Shown here piece after piece: positions 1-7,424 of a stretch of DNA of 64,000 nt; positions within the stretch are counted from its first letter, which is position 1; each line of letters opens with the position of its first letter. Made by a program: the position numbers and the translations under genes. The stretch lies in the NCBI RefSeq assembly GCF_010537335.1, contig NZ_AP019711.1, positions 434,001 to 498,000 on the forward strand, in the 5' to 3' direction. The stretch comes from Amedibacterium intestinale. GTDB lineage: Bacteria; Bacillota_I; Bacilli_A; Erysipelotrichales; Erysipelotrichaceae. The notes beneath the pieces are model-generated. The model was given only the letters and a program-made list of their open reading frames with translations, had not been told where the DNA came from and did no database searches.

Positions 1-1
1 A

Positions 2-664
2 TCTTTTGAATTGGTACCTCTATATCAAAAACAGATTATCAAAACAGCGAATGAACTAGGAAAACCAGTTGTTACAGCTACACACATGCTGGAAACAATG
101 CAGCAGAATCCTCGTCCAACTCGTGCAGAAGCAAGTGATGTTGCAAATGCTGTATTAGATGGAACAGATGCTATCATGCTGAGTGGAGAATCTGCAGCAG
201 GTGATTATCCAGTAGAAGCAGTACAAACAATGGATCGCATTGCGAAAGCAATGGAACCAACACTTCCATATCATGAACGTTTGAAAAATGCTATGAAAAC
301 TAGCCAGAGAACAAAAAATGATGCAATTGCTATTTCTGTAGCAGATACTTCTATGACATTGGATGTTGCTGCTGTTATTGCGTTTACACAGAGTGGAAAC
401 ACAGCACGCCGTATTTCTAAATACCGTCCAAAAGCACCAGTTATTGCTGTTACATTTGATGAAAGAACACAGCGTTCACTGGCTATGAACTGGGGAGTAA
501 CAACAGTATTGTCTGAAGTTGCAAACAACCAGAACAATGAATGTGAGTTAGCACGTACTATTGCAAAAGAACATGGAATCAAAGATGGAGAAACAATCAT
601 CTTGGTTGCAGGTTATCCAGTAGGATGCGGTGCTACTAATACAATGAAAATTATTGAAGTTTAA
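2..664 (+). CDS. pyk: Pyruvate kinase, C-terminal part (5' end outside window)
   Basis: Glycolytic enzyme converting phosphoenolpyruvate and ADP to pyruvate and ATP. The frame is open from the first bases of the window, so the start is missing. What remains carries the conserved end of the catalytic barrel (NPRPTRAEASDVANAV and DGTDAIMLSGE) followed by the C-terminal allosteric domain, ending at the usual length (IIEV then stop). It lacks the extra PEP-utiliser domain found after the C domain in some Bacillus enzymes. An intrinsic terminator follows directly. Confidence 0.96.
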   Translation, partial: SFELVPLYQKQIIKTANELGKPVVTATHMLETMQQNPRPTRAEASDVANAVLDGTDAIMLSGESAAGDYPVEAVQTMDRIAKAMEPTLPYHERLKNAMKTSQRTKNDAIAISVADTSMTLDVAAVIAFTQSGNTARRISKYRPKAPVIAVTFDERTQRSLAMNWGVTTVLSEVANNQNNECELARTIAKEHGIKDGETIILVAGYPVGCGATNTMKIIEV

Positions 665-673
665 TAATTTATG

Positions 674-702
674 AAAATCCTGTTTTAAAACGGGATTTTT
701 TC
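674..702 (+). terminator. Intrinsic terminator after pyk
   Basis: AAATCCTG, a short loop, then CGGGATTT followed by a T run forms a hairpin ten bases after the pyk stop codon. Confidence 0.8.
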
Positions 703-747
703 TATTATATGAATTTAGAAATGAAGGAAGTTGATATTGTAGTGAAA

Positions 748-761
748 ATCACATATGTGAT
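748..761. promoter_or_regulatory. Perfect 14-bp palindrome before the aminopeptidase gene
   Basis: ATCACATATGTGAT is a perfect inverted repeat immediately before a TAAAAT -10-like hexamer (761-766), with TTGTAG at 737-742 as a possible -35. The TCACA/TGTGA half sites resemble Crp/Fnr-family operators. That it binds a regulator is inferred from symmetry and position only. Confidence 0.4.
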
Positions 762-792
762 AAAATAAGAAAAAAAGGAAGGAGCTTTCGAT

Positions 793-2022
793 ATGAAAGG
801 TATGATTCAAAAATATGCAGAATTAGCAATTCGTAAAGGAGTTAATCTGCAAAAAGGACAAATTCTTATTATTAATGCTTCTGTCAATGCGGTTGAACTA
901 ACAAGAGCTTGTGTAGAAGAAGCTTATAAAGCAGGTGCGAAAAGGGTACAGGTATTTTATCAGGATGAATATATAAATAGAAGTAACTATTTCTATCAGA
1001 GTGATGAAGAACTTCAGCATATCTATCCCTGGGAAATTGATAGTCGCTTAGATTTGATGAAAGATGGTGCATGTATTCTTCATATCATTTCTGAAATTCC
1101 AGGTATTATGAACGGAGTTGATGCATCTAAAATCAGTAAAGCAAGAATGGCGAAAGCAATATTAAGTAAAGACTTACAGGAATACACCATGTTGAATAAA
1201 ACACAGTGGTGTATTATTGCAGTTTCAAATAAGGAATGGGCAGATGTAGTATTCCCAGAATTTGAAGGAGAAATTGGTGCAGAAGAAGAACTTATGGATA
1301 GAATTCTTTCTAGTGTTCATGTAAGGGAAGATAATGATCCTATTGAAGAATGGACAAAATTAAATGCTTCTTTCCAGTCTAGAATTCAGAAACTTAATAC
1401 GTATCATTTTGATTCTTTGCATTTCGTGAACTCTTTAGGAACGGATTTATATGTTGAACTTCCTAAAACTCATATTTGGGCAGGAGGAAGTGAAAAAACA
1501 GAAAGTGGTGTAGAATTTAATCCCAATATGCCTACAGAAGAAATCTTTTCTATGCCAAAACGTGATGGGGTAAATGGAATTGTATATGCTTCTCGTCCAC
1601 TTCTTTATAATGGAACAATGATCAATGATTTCTGGATTCGTTTTAAAGATGGAAAAGCCGTTGAATTTGATGCTAAAGAAGGATTGGATGCACTAACAGA
1701 ACTTATAAATTTTGATGAAGGAAGTTCATATCTTGGAGAAGTTGCACTAGTTCCATATCATTCACCAATTTCAGAAAGTGGTATATTATTTTACAATACC
1801 TTATTTGATGAAAATGCGTCTTGTCATTTAGCACTTGGTGATGCATATCCTATGAATATAGAAAATGGTACTAAAATGAGTGAAGAAGAATTGAAACAGG
1901 CGGGTGCGAATTCTTCTTTAACACATGTTGATTTTATGTTTGGTAATGAAGATATGTGTATTACAGGAAATAAGGATGGCAAAGAGATTCCTGTATTCAA
2001 AGATGGAGATTTTGTATTTTAA
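793..2022 (+). CDS. Aminopeptidase, M29 family (AmpS/PepS type)
   Basis: Cytosolic two-metal exopeptidase that removes N-terminal residues from peptides; 409 residues is normal for family M29. The C-terminal half holds the family metal-site blocks: the NMPTEEIFSMP segment, the SESGILFYNTLFDENASCH block and the final HVDFMFGNEDM block. The ATG follows AAGGAAGGAG. It stands alone between the pyk terminator and the thrS promoter, with a palindrome in its own promoter region. Substrate preference cannot be told from sequence. Confidence 0.92.
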   Translation: MKGMIQKYAELAIRKGVNLQKGQILIINASVNAVELTRACVEEAYKAGAKRVQVFYQDEYINRSNYFYQSDEELQHIYPWEIDSRLDLMKDGACILHIISEIPGIMNGVDASKISKARMAKAILSKDLQEYTMLNKTQWCIIAVSNKEWADVVFPEFEGEIGAEEELMDRILSSVHVREDNDPIEEWTKLNASFQSRIQKLNTYHFDSLHFVNSLGTDLYVELPKTHIWAGGSEKTESGVEFNPNMPTEEIFSMPKRDGVNGIVYASRPLLYNGTMINDFWIRFKDGKAVEFDAKEGLDALTELINFDEGSSYLGEVALVPYHSPISESGILFYNTLFDENASCHLALGDAYPMNIENGTKMSEEELKQAGANSSLTHVDFMFGNEDMCITGNKDGKEIPVFKDGDFVF

Positions 2023-2070
2023 ATATAGCATACAAATGCGATTCCTATTTTAAAATAGAAAGGTTACTAA

Positions 2071-2099
2071 TTGACATTACTTCATATTTGTTGTATAAA
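2071..2099 (+). promoter_or_regulatory. Promoter of the thrS T-box transcript
   Basis: TTGACA (2071-2076), 17-base spacer, TATAAA (2094-2099). It lies immediately upstream of the T-box leader. Confidence 0.75.
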
Positions 2100-2105
2100 G
2101 TATAC

Positions 2106-2318
2106 AGATAAAGACAGTGAAAAGGACATGAAACAGATATTTTTGATGCAGAGAGAAAAGCGGCTGGTGAAAGCTTTTTGAAAAAATACTGATTTTACTA
2201 CCTTGGAGTTGCCCCTGAAAAGGTGTGCCGTATACCTTGCGTTATAGGTTTTGAGAGTCTTATGAGTTTCATAAGGAAAAAAGGTGGTACCGCGTTTAGA
2301 CTGACGTCCTTTGACGAC
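2106..2318 (+). promoter_or_regulatory. T-box leader (threonine) before thrS
   Basis: Reads tRNA-Thr charging and prevents termination when the tRNA is uncharged. Stem I carries the GGCTGGTGAAAG block near 2162. The specifier is most likely ACT (2197-2199), with ACC next to it (2200-2202); both are threonine codons. ACT is preferred because it lines up with the ATC and GCT specifiers of the other two T-boxes here relative to the TTGGAG block. The antiterminator T-box motif AAGGTGGTACCGCG is at 2281-2294. The AGACTG...CAGTCT hairpin with a T run is the terminator. Confidence 0.92.
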
Positions 2319-2349
2319 AGTCTTTTTTTAGTTGTATGGGAGGTAAATT

Positions 2350-4083
2350 ATGATTGATATTAGAGAAAATGAAGCATTAAGTGTTTTAAATCATTCTTGT
2401 GCTCATATGATGGCACAGGCAGTGAAACGATTGTATCCACAAGCTAAATTCTGGGTTGGACCAGTTGTTAGTGAAGGATTCTATTATGATATTGATTTAG
2501 GTGATGAAGTAATCAAAGATGAAGATCTTCCGAAAATCGAAAAAGAAATGAAAAAAATTGCGAAAGATGGAAAACGTATCGTTCGTAAAGAGATTTCTAA
2601 GGCAGAAGCTTTGGAAATGTTTAAGGATGATCCATATAAAATTGATTTGATTTCTGATTTAGAAGATGGAACAATTACATGTTATCAGCAGGGGGAATTT
2701 ATTGACTTGTGCCGTGGACCTCATGTTGAAACTGTAAAACAGTTGAAAAACTTTAAACTTTTAAAACATTCTGGTGCATATTGGAAAGGCGATGCCAACA
2801 ATAAAATGCTTCAGCGTATTTATGGTGTTTGTTTTGAAAGTGCAGAAGCTTTAGAAGAACATCTAGAAATGCTGGAAGAAGCAAAAAAACGTGATCACAA
2901 AAAAATTGGTAGAGAAATGGGATTGTTTATGATGAGCGAATACGCTGCTGGAATGCCTTTCTTCTTGCCTAATGGTATGATCTTACGTAATTTGTTAGAA
3001 AATTTCTGGTATGAAGAGCATACAAAAGAAAACTATCAGTTTATTAAAACTCCGATCATGATGAGTAAAGAATTATGGGAAACAAGTGGACACTGGGCAA
3101 ATTATCGTGAAAATATGTATACAACATCGGTAGATGATAGAGAATTTGCGATTAAACCAATGAACTGTCCAGGCTCTATGCTTGTGTTTAAAAACGGCTT
3201 ACATTCTTATAAGGATATGCCAATGCGTATTGGGGAACTTGGACAGGTACATCGTCATGAAGCAAGTGGTGCTTTGAATGGTTTGTTCCGTGTTCGTACA
3301 TTTACACAGGATGATGCACATATCTTTATGCGTCCAGATCAGATTGAAAGCGAAGTTAAAGAACTCATTCGTTTTATTGATCGTGTATATTCTATTTTTG
3401 GTTTATCTTATCGTATTGAACTTTCTACACGTCCAGAAGAAAAATATATTGGTGATTTAGCAATCTGGGAAGAAAGTGAAAAAGCACTTGCGGCAGCATG
3501 TGTAAGTGCAGGGAAAGAATATAAAGTAAATCCAGGGGATGGAGCATTTTATGGTCCAAAACTTGATTTCCATATCAAAGATTCTTTAGGAAGAGAATGG
3601 CAATGTGGTACCATCCAGCTGGATATGAATCTTCCAGAACGTTTTGATTTAACTTATGTAGAAAAAGATGGTTCAAAAGTTCGTCCAGTTATGCTGCATC
3701 GTGTGATCTTTGGATCTATTGAACGTTTCATCGGTATTTTGATTGAACATTTTGCAGGACACTTCCCAACTTGGCTTGCTCCACAACAAGTAATGATCAT
3801 TCCTGTACATTATGAAAAACACGCAGAATATGCAGAAAAATTAAATGAAAAATTGCTTGCCTTAGGATTTAGAAGCAAAGCAGATACTAGAAATGAAAAA
3901 CTAGGATATCGTATTCGTGAAGCACAGCTTGCGAAAGTTCCTTACCAGCTGGTAATTGGAGATGGAGAAGTTGAAAATAATACGGTAACGATTCGTCGTG
4001 CACAAAGCAAAGATTCACAAACTGTAAATGTTGAAGAATTTATTGAAATGCTTACAAAAGAAGTGGAGAATAAACAGTTATGA
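2350..4083 (+). CDS. thrS: Threonine--tRNA ligase lacking the N-terminal TGS domain
   Basis: Charges tRNA-Thr. Bacterial ThrRS is usually about 640 residues and begins with a TGS domain of about 60; this protein has 577 and begins directly in the editing domain. Editing motifs are present (HSCAH at 15-19; C121 and H125 in DLCRGPH). So are the class II catalytic motifs, the likely zinc ligands (Cys in MNCPG near 273, His in DDAH near 323, His in MLHR near 449) and the C-terminal anticodon-binding domain. The ATG has GGGAGG just upstream, and the T-box terminator lies between it and any upstream coding sequence, so the short N terminus looks real. It overlaps the next gene by four bases. Confidence 0.97.
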   Translation: MIDIRENEALSVLNHSCAHMMAQAVKRLYPQAKFWVGPVVSEGFYYDIDLGDEVIKDEDLPKIEKEMKKIAKDGKRIVRKEISKAEALEMFKDDPYKIDLISDLEDGTITCYQQGEFIDLCRGPHVETVKQLKNFKLLKHSGAYWKGDANNKMLQRIYGVCFESAEALEEHLEMLEEAKKRDHKKIGREMGLFMMSEYAAGMPFFLPNGMILRNLLENFWYEEHTKENYQFIKTPIMMSKELWETSGHWANYRENMYTTSVDDREFAIKPMNCPGSMLVFKNGLHSYKDMPMRIGELGQVHRHEASGALNGLFRVRTFTQDDAHIFMRPDQIESEVKELIRFIDRVYSIFGLSYRIELSTRPEEKYIGDLAIWEESEKALAAACVSAGKEYKVNPGDGAFYGPKLDFHIKDSLGREWQCGTIQLDMNLPERFDLTYVEKDGSKVRPVMLHRVIFGSIERFIGILIEHFAGHFPTWLAPQQVMIIPVHYEKHAEYAEKLNEKLLALGFRSKADTRNEKLGYRIREAQLAKVPYQLVIGDGEVENNTVTIRRAQSKDSQTVNVEEFIEMLTKEVENKQL

Positions 4084-5003
4084 GATTTTTAAAAGGTGTA
4101 CTTGCAGCAGCTCTTGTATTGACTATGACTGCTTGCTCTTCTAAAGAACCTACAAAAGAAGATCCATTAAAAATCTTAGTTCCGCAAGGGGCGCCAGCTT
4201 TAGCATTGCTGCCTTTATATGGACAAGAAAATATAACGGTTGAAACTGTAGCGGGAAGTGATGCGCTGCTTGCTGCTTTATCAAAAAAAGACAGTGAATA
4301 TGATGCAGTTGTAGCTCCTATCAATGTTGGTGCAACATTGATTGAAAAAGAAAAAACGGATTATGTATTAGATAGTGTAGTTACCTGGGGGAATTTGTAT
4401 ATTGTAGGAACAGATGAATCTGCGTTATCTGAAGAAGGTATGTTTGCAGCTTTTGGAGAGGCTGCAGTACCACAAAAAGTTTTGATGAGCAGTATGGATA
4501 TGGATACGATTAAAGGTGAGATAAAATACTTTGGTTCTGCGAACGAAGTATCTGGAACTCTTCTTGCGAAAAAGGCAAATGCAGGTCTACTTGCAGAACC
4601 TGCAGTTACAGCTACAATTGCAAAGGCAAAACAGCAGGGGATAGAATTAAAAGTATTAAAAGATTTACAAAAAGAATATCAGCAAAAGAACAATACACCT
4701 TCATATGGTTATCCTCAAGCAGCCTTGTTTGTTAAAAAAGGAAGCGAAGAAAAATTATCTTCTGCTTATGATAAGATGGAAGAATTCGCAAATAAAACAA
4801 GTCTAGAGGATGAAAATGCAATTGTTGAAGCAGTACAAAAAGCAACGCCAGAGAAGTTAGGAATTCCAAATGCAGAAATTGCACAAAAATCATGGAAACG
4901 TCAAAATATACGTGTTGTTAAAGCGGTTGATGTAAAAGATGATATAAATACATTTTTGAAACAGTTTAATATTAATATTACGGATGATGCTTATACAAAA
5001 TAA
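4080..5003 (+). CDS. Lipoprotein resembling ABC-transporter substrate-binding proteins
   Basis: The N terminus is a lipoprotein signal ending in the lipobox LTMTAC, so the mature protein would be tethered by Cys20. The rest (for example LKILVPQGAPALALLPLY) resembles periplasmic-binding-protein folds of the sulfonate/NMT1-like type. No permease or ATPase lies nearby, so substrate and partner are unknown. ATGA overlap with thrS implies translational coupling, although no functional link to tRNA charging is evident. Confidence 0.75.
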   Translation: MRFLKGVLAAALVLTMTACSSKEPTKEDPLKILVPQGAPALALLPLYGQENITVETVAGSDALLAALSKKDSEYDAVVAPINVGATLIEKEKTDYVLDSVVTWGNLYIVGTDESALSEEGMFAAFGEAAVPQKVLMSSMDMDTIKGEIKYFGSANEVSGTLLAKKANAGLLAEPAVTATIAKAKQQGIELKVLKDLQKEYQQKNNTPSYGYPQAALFVKKGSEEKLSSAYDKMEEFANKTSLEDENAIVEAVQKATPEKLGIPNAEIAQKSWKRQNIRVVKAVDVKDDINTFLKQFNINITDDAYTK

Positions 5004-5019
5004 AGGAAGGTAATTAAAT

Positions 5020-5403
5020 ATGAAATATGCAATAACTTATATGAATAATATGGTATTTCAACATTTTGGAAAATGTCCGGAATTTTTATTAGTTGATATT
5101 GAAGATGGAAAACTGGTAAATAAAGAATTGCTGTCTTCCAATGGAAGTGGGCATGGTGCACTTGTTACACTGCTAAAAGAAGCAAATGTAGATATGCTGG
5201 TATGCGGTGGAATTGGACAAGGAGCTAGAGATGCACTTGCACAAAATAGTATTTCTTTGATTTCTGGGGCAAGTGGAAATGTAGATGAAATCATTGAACA
5301 ATTAATAAAAGGAACTTTAAAAGACGATCAAAGTGGCATGTGCAACCATCATCATGATGGAACAGAACATAATTGCGGAGAACATAAGTGTTCAGATCAT
5401 TAA
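5020..5403 (+). CDS. Dinitrogenase iron-molybdenum cofactor (NifX/NifB C-domain-like) family protein
   Basis: 127 residues. The first 100 form the NifX/NafY-type fold seen in many non-nitrogen-fixing anaerobes; MLVCGGIGQGARDAL is the recognisable core. The tail is rich in His and Cys (CNHHHDGTEHNC and on), suggesting metal binding. No nitrogenase genes are present, so a role in nitrogen fixation should not be assumed. The gene follows the lipoprotein by 16 bases with GGAAGG as ribosome site and ends the operon. Confidence 0.8.
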   Translation: MKYAITYMNNMVFQHFGKCPEFLLVDIEDGKLVNKELLSSNGSGHGALVTLLKEANVDMLVCGGIGQGARDALAQNSISLISGASGNVDEIIEQLIKGTLKDDQSGMCNHHHDGTEHNCGEHKCSDH

Positions 5404-5409
5404 GACATA

Positions 5410-5440
5410 AAGCAGCGGTTTTCCGCTGTTTTCCTTTTTT
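5410..5440 (+). terminator. Intrinsic terminator of the thrS operon
   Basis: AGCAGCGG, loop TTTT, CCGCTGTT, then a T-rich run seven bases after the preceding stop. Confidence 0.85.
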
Positions 5441-5552
5441 TATACAAAACTTATAGGATGTTGTGTGCGAAGTGTACAAATTATAGAAATAGTCTTTTTA
5501 TAACGATAAAATTATGATAAAATATATTTAGTATATATAGGAGGTATGCCAA

Positions 5553-5954
5553 ATGAGCATCGGTCAGAAATTTAAAGAATTTATAGCACCTATGGATGAA
5601 GATGAGGTATTGGAAGTAGAACAGGAAGAGGACACTCCTTCTATTTCTGCTTATGAACAGCCAAAATCGAAAGCAGTAAACCGTTTGCCAGGCGATACAA
5701 AAATGGTTTTATTTGAACCTAGATCTTTTGATGAAGCAGAAGAAGTGGCAAAACGCTTGAAAGAGAATAAAGCAGCTGTTATCAATTTACATAAACTTCA
5801 AAGAGATTATGCACAAAGAACAATTGATTTTTTAACTGGTGTAATTTTTGCATTAGATGGATCCATCCAGAAAATTGGACATAATGTTATTTTGTGTGCA
5901 CCTAAAAATGTAGCCGTTCATGGGGAAATCAGTCTGGATGCAGATGAGGATTAA
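5553..5954 (+). CDS. sepF: Cell division protein SepF
   Basis: Membrane-associated FtsZ anchor and polymer organiser. It has the N-terminal amphipathic segment (MSIGQKFKEFI), an acidic linker (about 16-35) and the SepF domain with RSFDEAEEVAKRLKEN, QRTIDFLTGVIFAL and NVILCAP. At 133 residues it is slightly shorter than B. subtilis SepF. AGGAGG precedes the ATG. It heads sepF-ylmH-divIVA, a classic division-cluster order. The next gene is in the same reading frame directly after the TAA. Confidence 0.95.
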   Translation: MSIGQKFKEFIAPMDEDEVLEVEQEEDTPSISAYEQPKSKAVNRLPGDTKMVLFEPRSFDEAEEVAKRLKENKAAVINLHKLQRDYAQRTIDFLTGVIFALDGSIQKIGHNVILCAPKNVAVHGEISLDADED

Positions 5955-5957
5955 TAT

Positions 5958-6710
5958 CTGAAAAGATATCTGGAACATTTTCGGGGTAATGAGGAATTTG
6001 CCAAACGCGTTTACGACTTGTTGGAACAGTGTGAACGTAAGAAGCGAAGGATACTTACTCCCTTTTTTTCGCCAGATCAGATTTCTATTTGTGAACAGAT
6101 TTTGGGAAAACAGGTGTATTATAAAATTGATGGAGGGTATGATGGAGCAGAACGCTGTCGTATAGCAATTTTACCTTATGAAGAAGATGCAGATATGAAA
6201 ATTACATGTTTAAAAGCAACTTATTCTTCACAATTTGCAACTTTATCGCATCGTGATCTTCTAGGTGCCCTATTAAATCTTGGGTTAGAAAGAGAAACTC
6301 TAGGGGATTTACTGGTCAAGGATAATGCAATTTATATATTTGTTGATTCAGAAATAGAAAATTATATTGTTTGTAATTTAACAAAAATAAAACGATGCAG
6401 TGTGCATTTTCAGCCATATTATGAGAAAATTGAATATACGCAAAACATTATTTATAAAAATCTAATTGTATCGAGTTTGCGTCTTGATGTATTGGTTTCT
6501 GCTCTTGTTAATGTATCAAGGAAAAAAGCACAGGATTTTATTCGAGCAGGATATGTAAAAGTTAATCATATAGTTCTTGATGAAAGTTCATATTTATGCA
6601 ATAATAATAGTGTTATTTCCATTCGTGGACATGGGCGTTTTCATTTTAAGGAAGTCATAAAGAGGACGAAGAAAGACCATTTAGTGATCGAAACGGGAAA
6701 ATATCAGTAA
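5958..6710 (+). CDS. ylmH: YlmH-like S4-domain RNA-binding protein, probable CTG start
   Basis: RNA-binding protein of the division cluster. The C-terminal S4 domain (LRLDVLVSALVNVSRKKAQD and on) is clear. A TTG start at 6018 would lose conserved N-terminal residues. The frame continues upstream to the sepF TAA and encodes family-like sequence (YLEHFRGNEEFAKRVYDLLEQ). No ATG, GTG or TTG exists there, but a CTG at 5958 sits seven bases after GAGGA. Taking it gives 250 residues, near the family norm of about 257. Read-through of the sepF TAA is the alternative. Confidence 0.85.
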   Translation: MKRYLEHFRGNEEFAKRVYDLLEQCERKKRRILTPFFSPDQISICEQILGKQVYYKIDGGYDGAERCRIAILPYEEDADMKITCLKATYSSQFATLSHRDLLGALLNLGLERETLGDLLVKDNAIYIFVDSEIENYIVCNLTKIKRCSVHFQPYYEKIEYTQNIIYKNLIVSSLRLDVLVSALVNVSRKKAQDFIRAGYVKVNHIVLDESSYLCNNNSVISIRGHGRFHFKEVIKRTKKDHLVIETGKYQ

Positions 6711-6724
6711 GCAAGGGTGATGAT

Positions 6725-7192
6725 ATGGAAAAACGTGTATTTGACACAATGAAAAATGGATATAATCGTTATCAGGTAGATGACTATATACATTCTTTGG
6801 CAGAGGAAATTGAATCTTTGCGAAAAAAACTGGAATGTAACAACGTAATGATGGAACGTTTAAGTAAAGAAAAAGATGATTTGGAAAAAAAGTACAAAGA
6901 AGTAAGTGACAACCTGTATATTAAAGAGCAGGCTGCTGGAGAAATGGCACGAATGGCAATGAAGGAAGCCAATATGATTGTAGATACGGCAAATCAGAAT
7001 GCGGAAACTATTATTAAAGAAGCGCTGATGATGGCAAGAGGAATTCTCTTGGATATTTCCAGATTAGGAAATGAAGCAAGAGATATGAAAGGAAATATGC
7101 AAGAGGAGTTAGAACGAATTAGGGAAGCTCTTGAAAATTTTGAGACTCCTGCAATACCGGATTTAAATCTATTGAAAAAAGAAGAATTGTAA
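6725..7192 (+). CDS. divIVA: DivIVA-family cell division protein
   Basis: 155 residues. The N-terminal lipid-binding DivIVA motif (FDTMKNGYNRYQVDDYI) is followed by coiled coil at about 22-70 and again at about 75-150. DivIVA proteins mark negatively curved membrane at poles and septa. It follows ylmH by 14 bases. GGGTGATG before the ATG is a weak ribosome site. Confidence 0.9.
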   Translation: MEKRVFDTMKNGYNRYQVDDYIHSLAEEIESLRKKLECNNVMMERLSKEKDDLEKKYKEVSDNLYIKEQAAGEMARMAMKEANMIVDTANQNAETIIKEALMMARGILLDISRLGNEARDMKGNMQEELERIREALENFETPAIPDLNLLKKEEL

Positions 7193-7204
7193 AAGCTAGG
7201 AAGA

Positions 7205-7404
7205 AGACAAGTTTTTGTTTATGGATTTTAAGAGAGTAAACGGTTGGTGTAAGTTTATATGAAGTATACAAAAATATCACTTTGGAGCTGATTATCTGAA
7301 CATAGTAAGATAGTTCGATACACTTATCGTTAAAAGTAGAGTGCTCTGTATAGAGAACTAAGGTGGTACCACGTTAAGCGTCCTTAGATGGATGCTTTTT
7401 TTAT
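7205..7404 (+). promoter_or_regulatory. T-box leader (isoleucine) before ileS
   Basis: Stem I block CGGTTGGTGTAAG (about 7240), specifier ATC at 7276-7278 before ACTTTGGAG, T-box motif AAGGTGGTACCACG at 7360-7373, and terminator hairpin AAGCGTCC...GGATGCTT with T run at 7375-7403. It separates ileS from divIVA, so ileS answers to uncharged tRNA-Ile. Confidence 0.92.
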
Positions 7405-7424
7405 TTATAAGGAGGATGTTAAGT

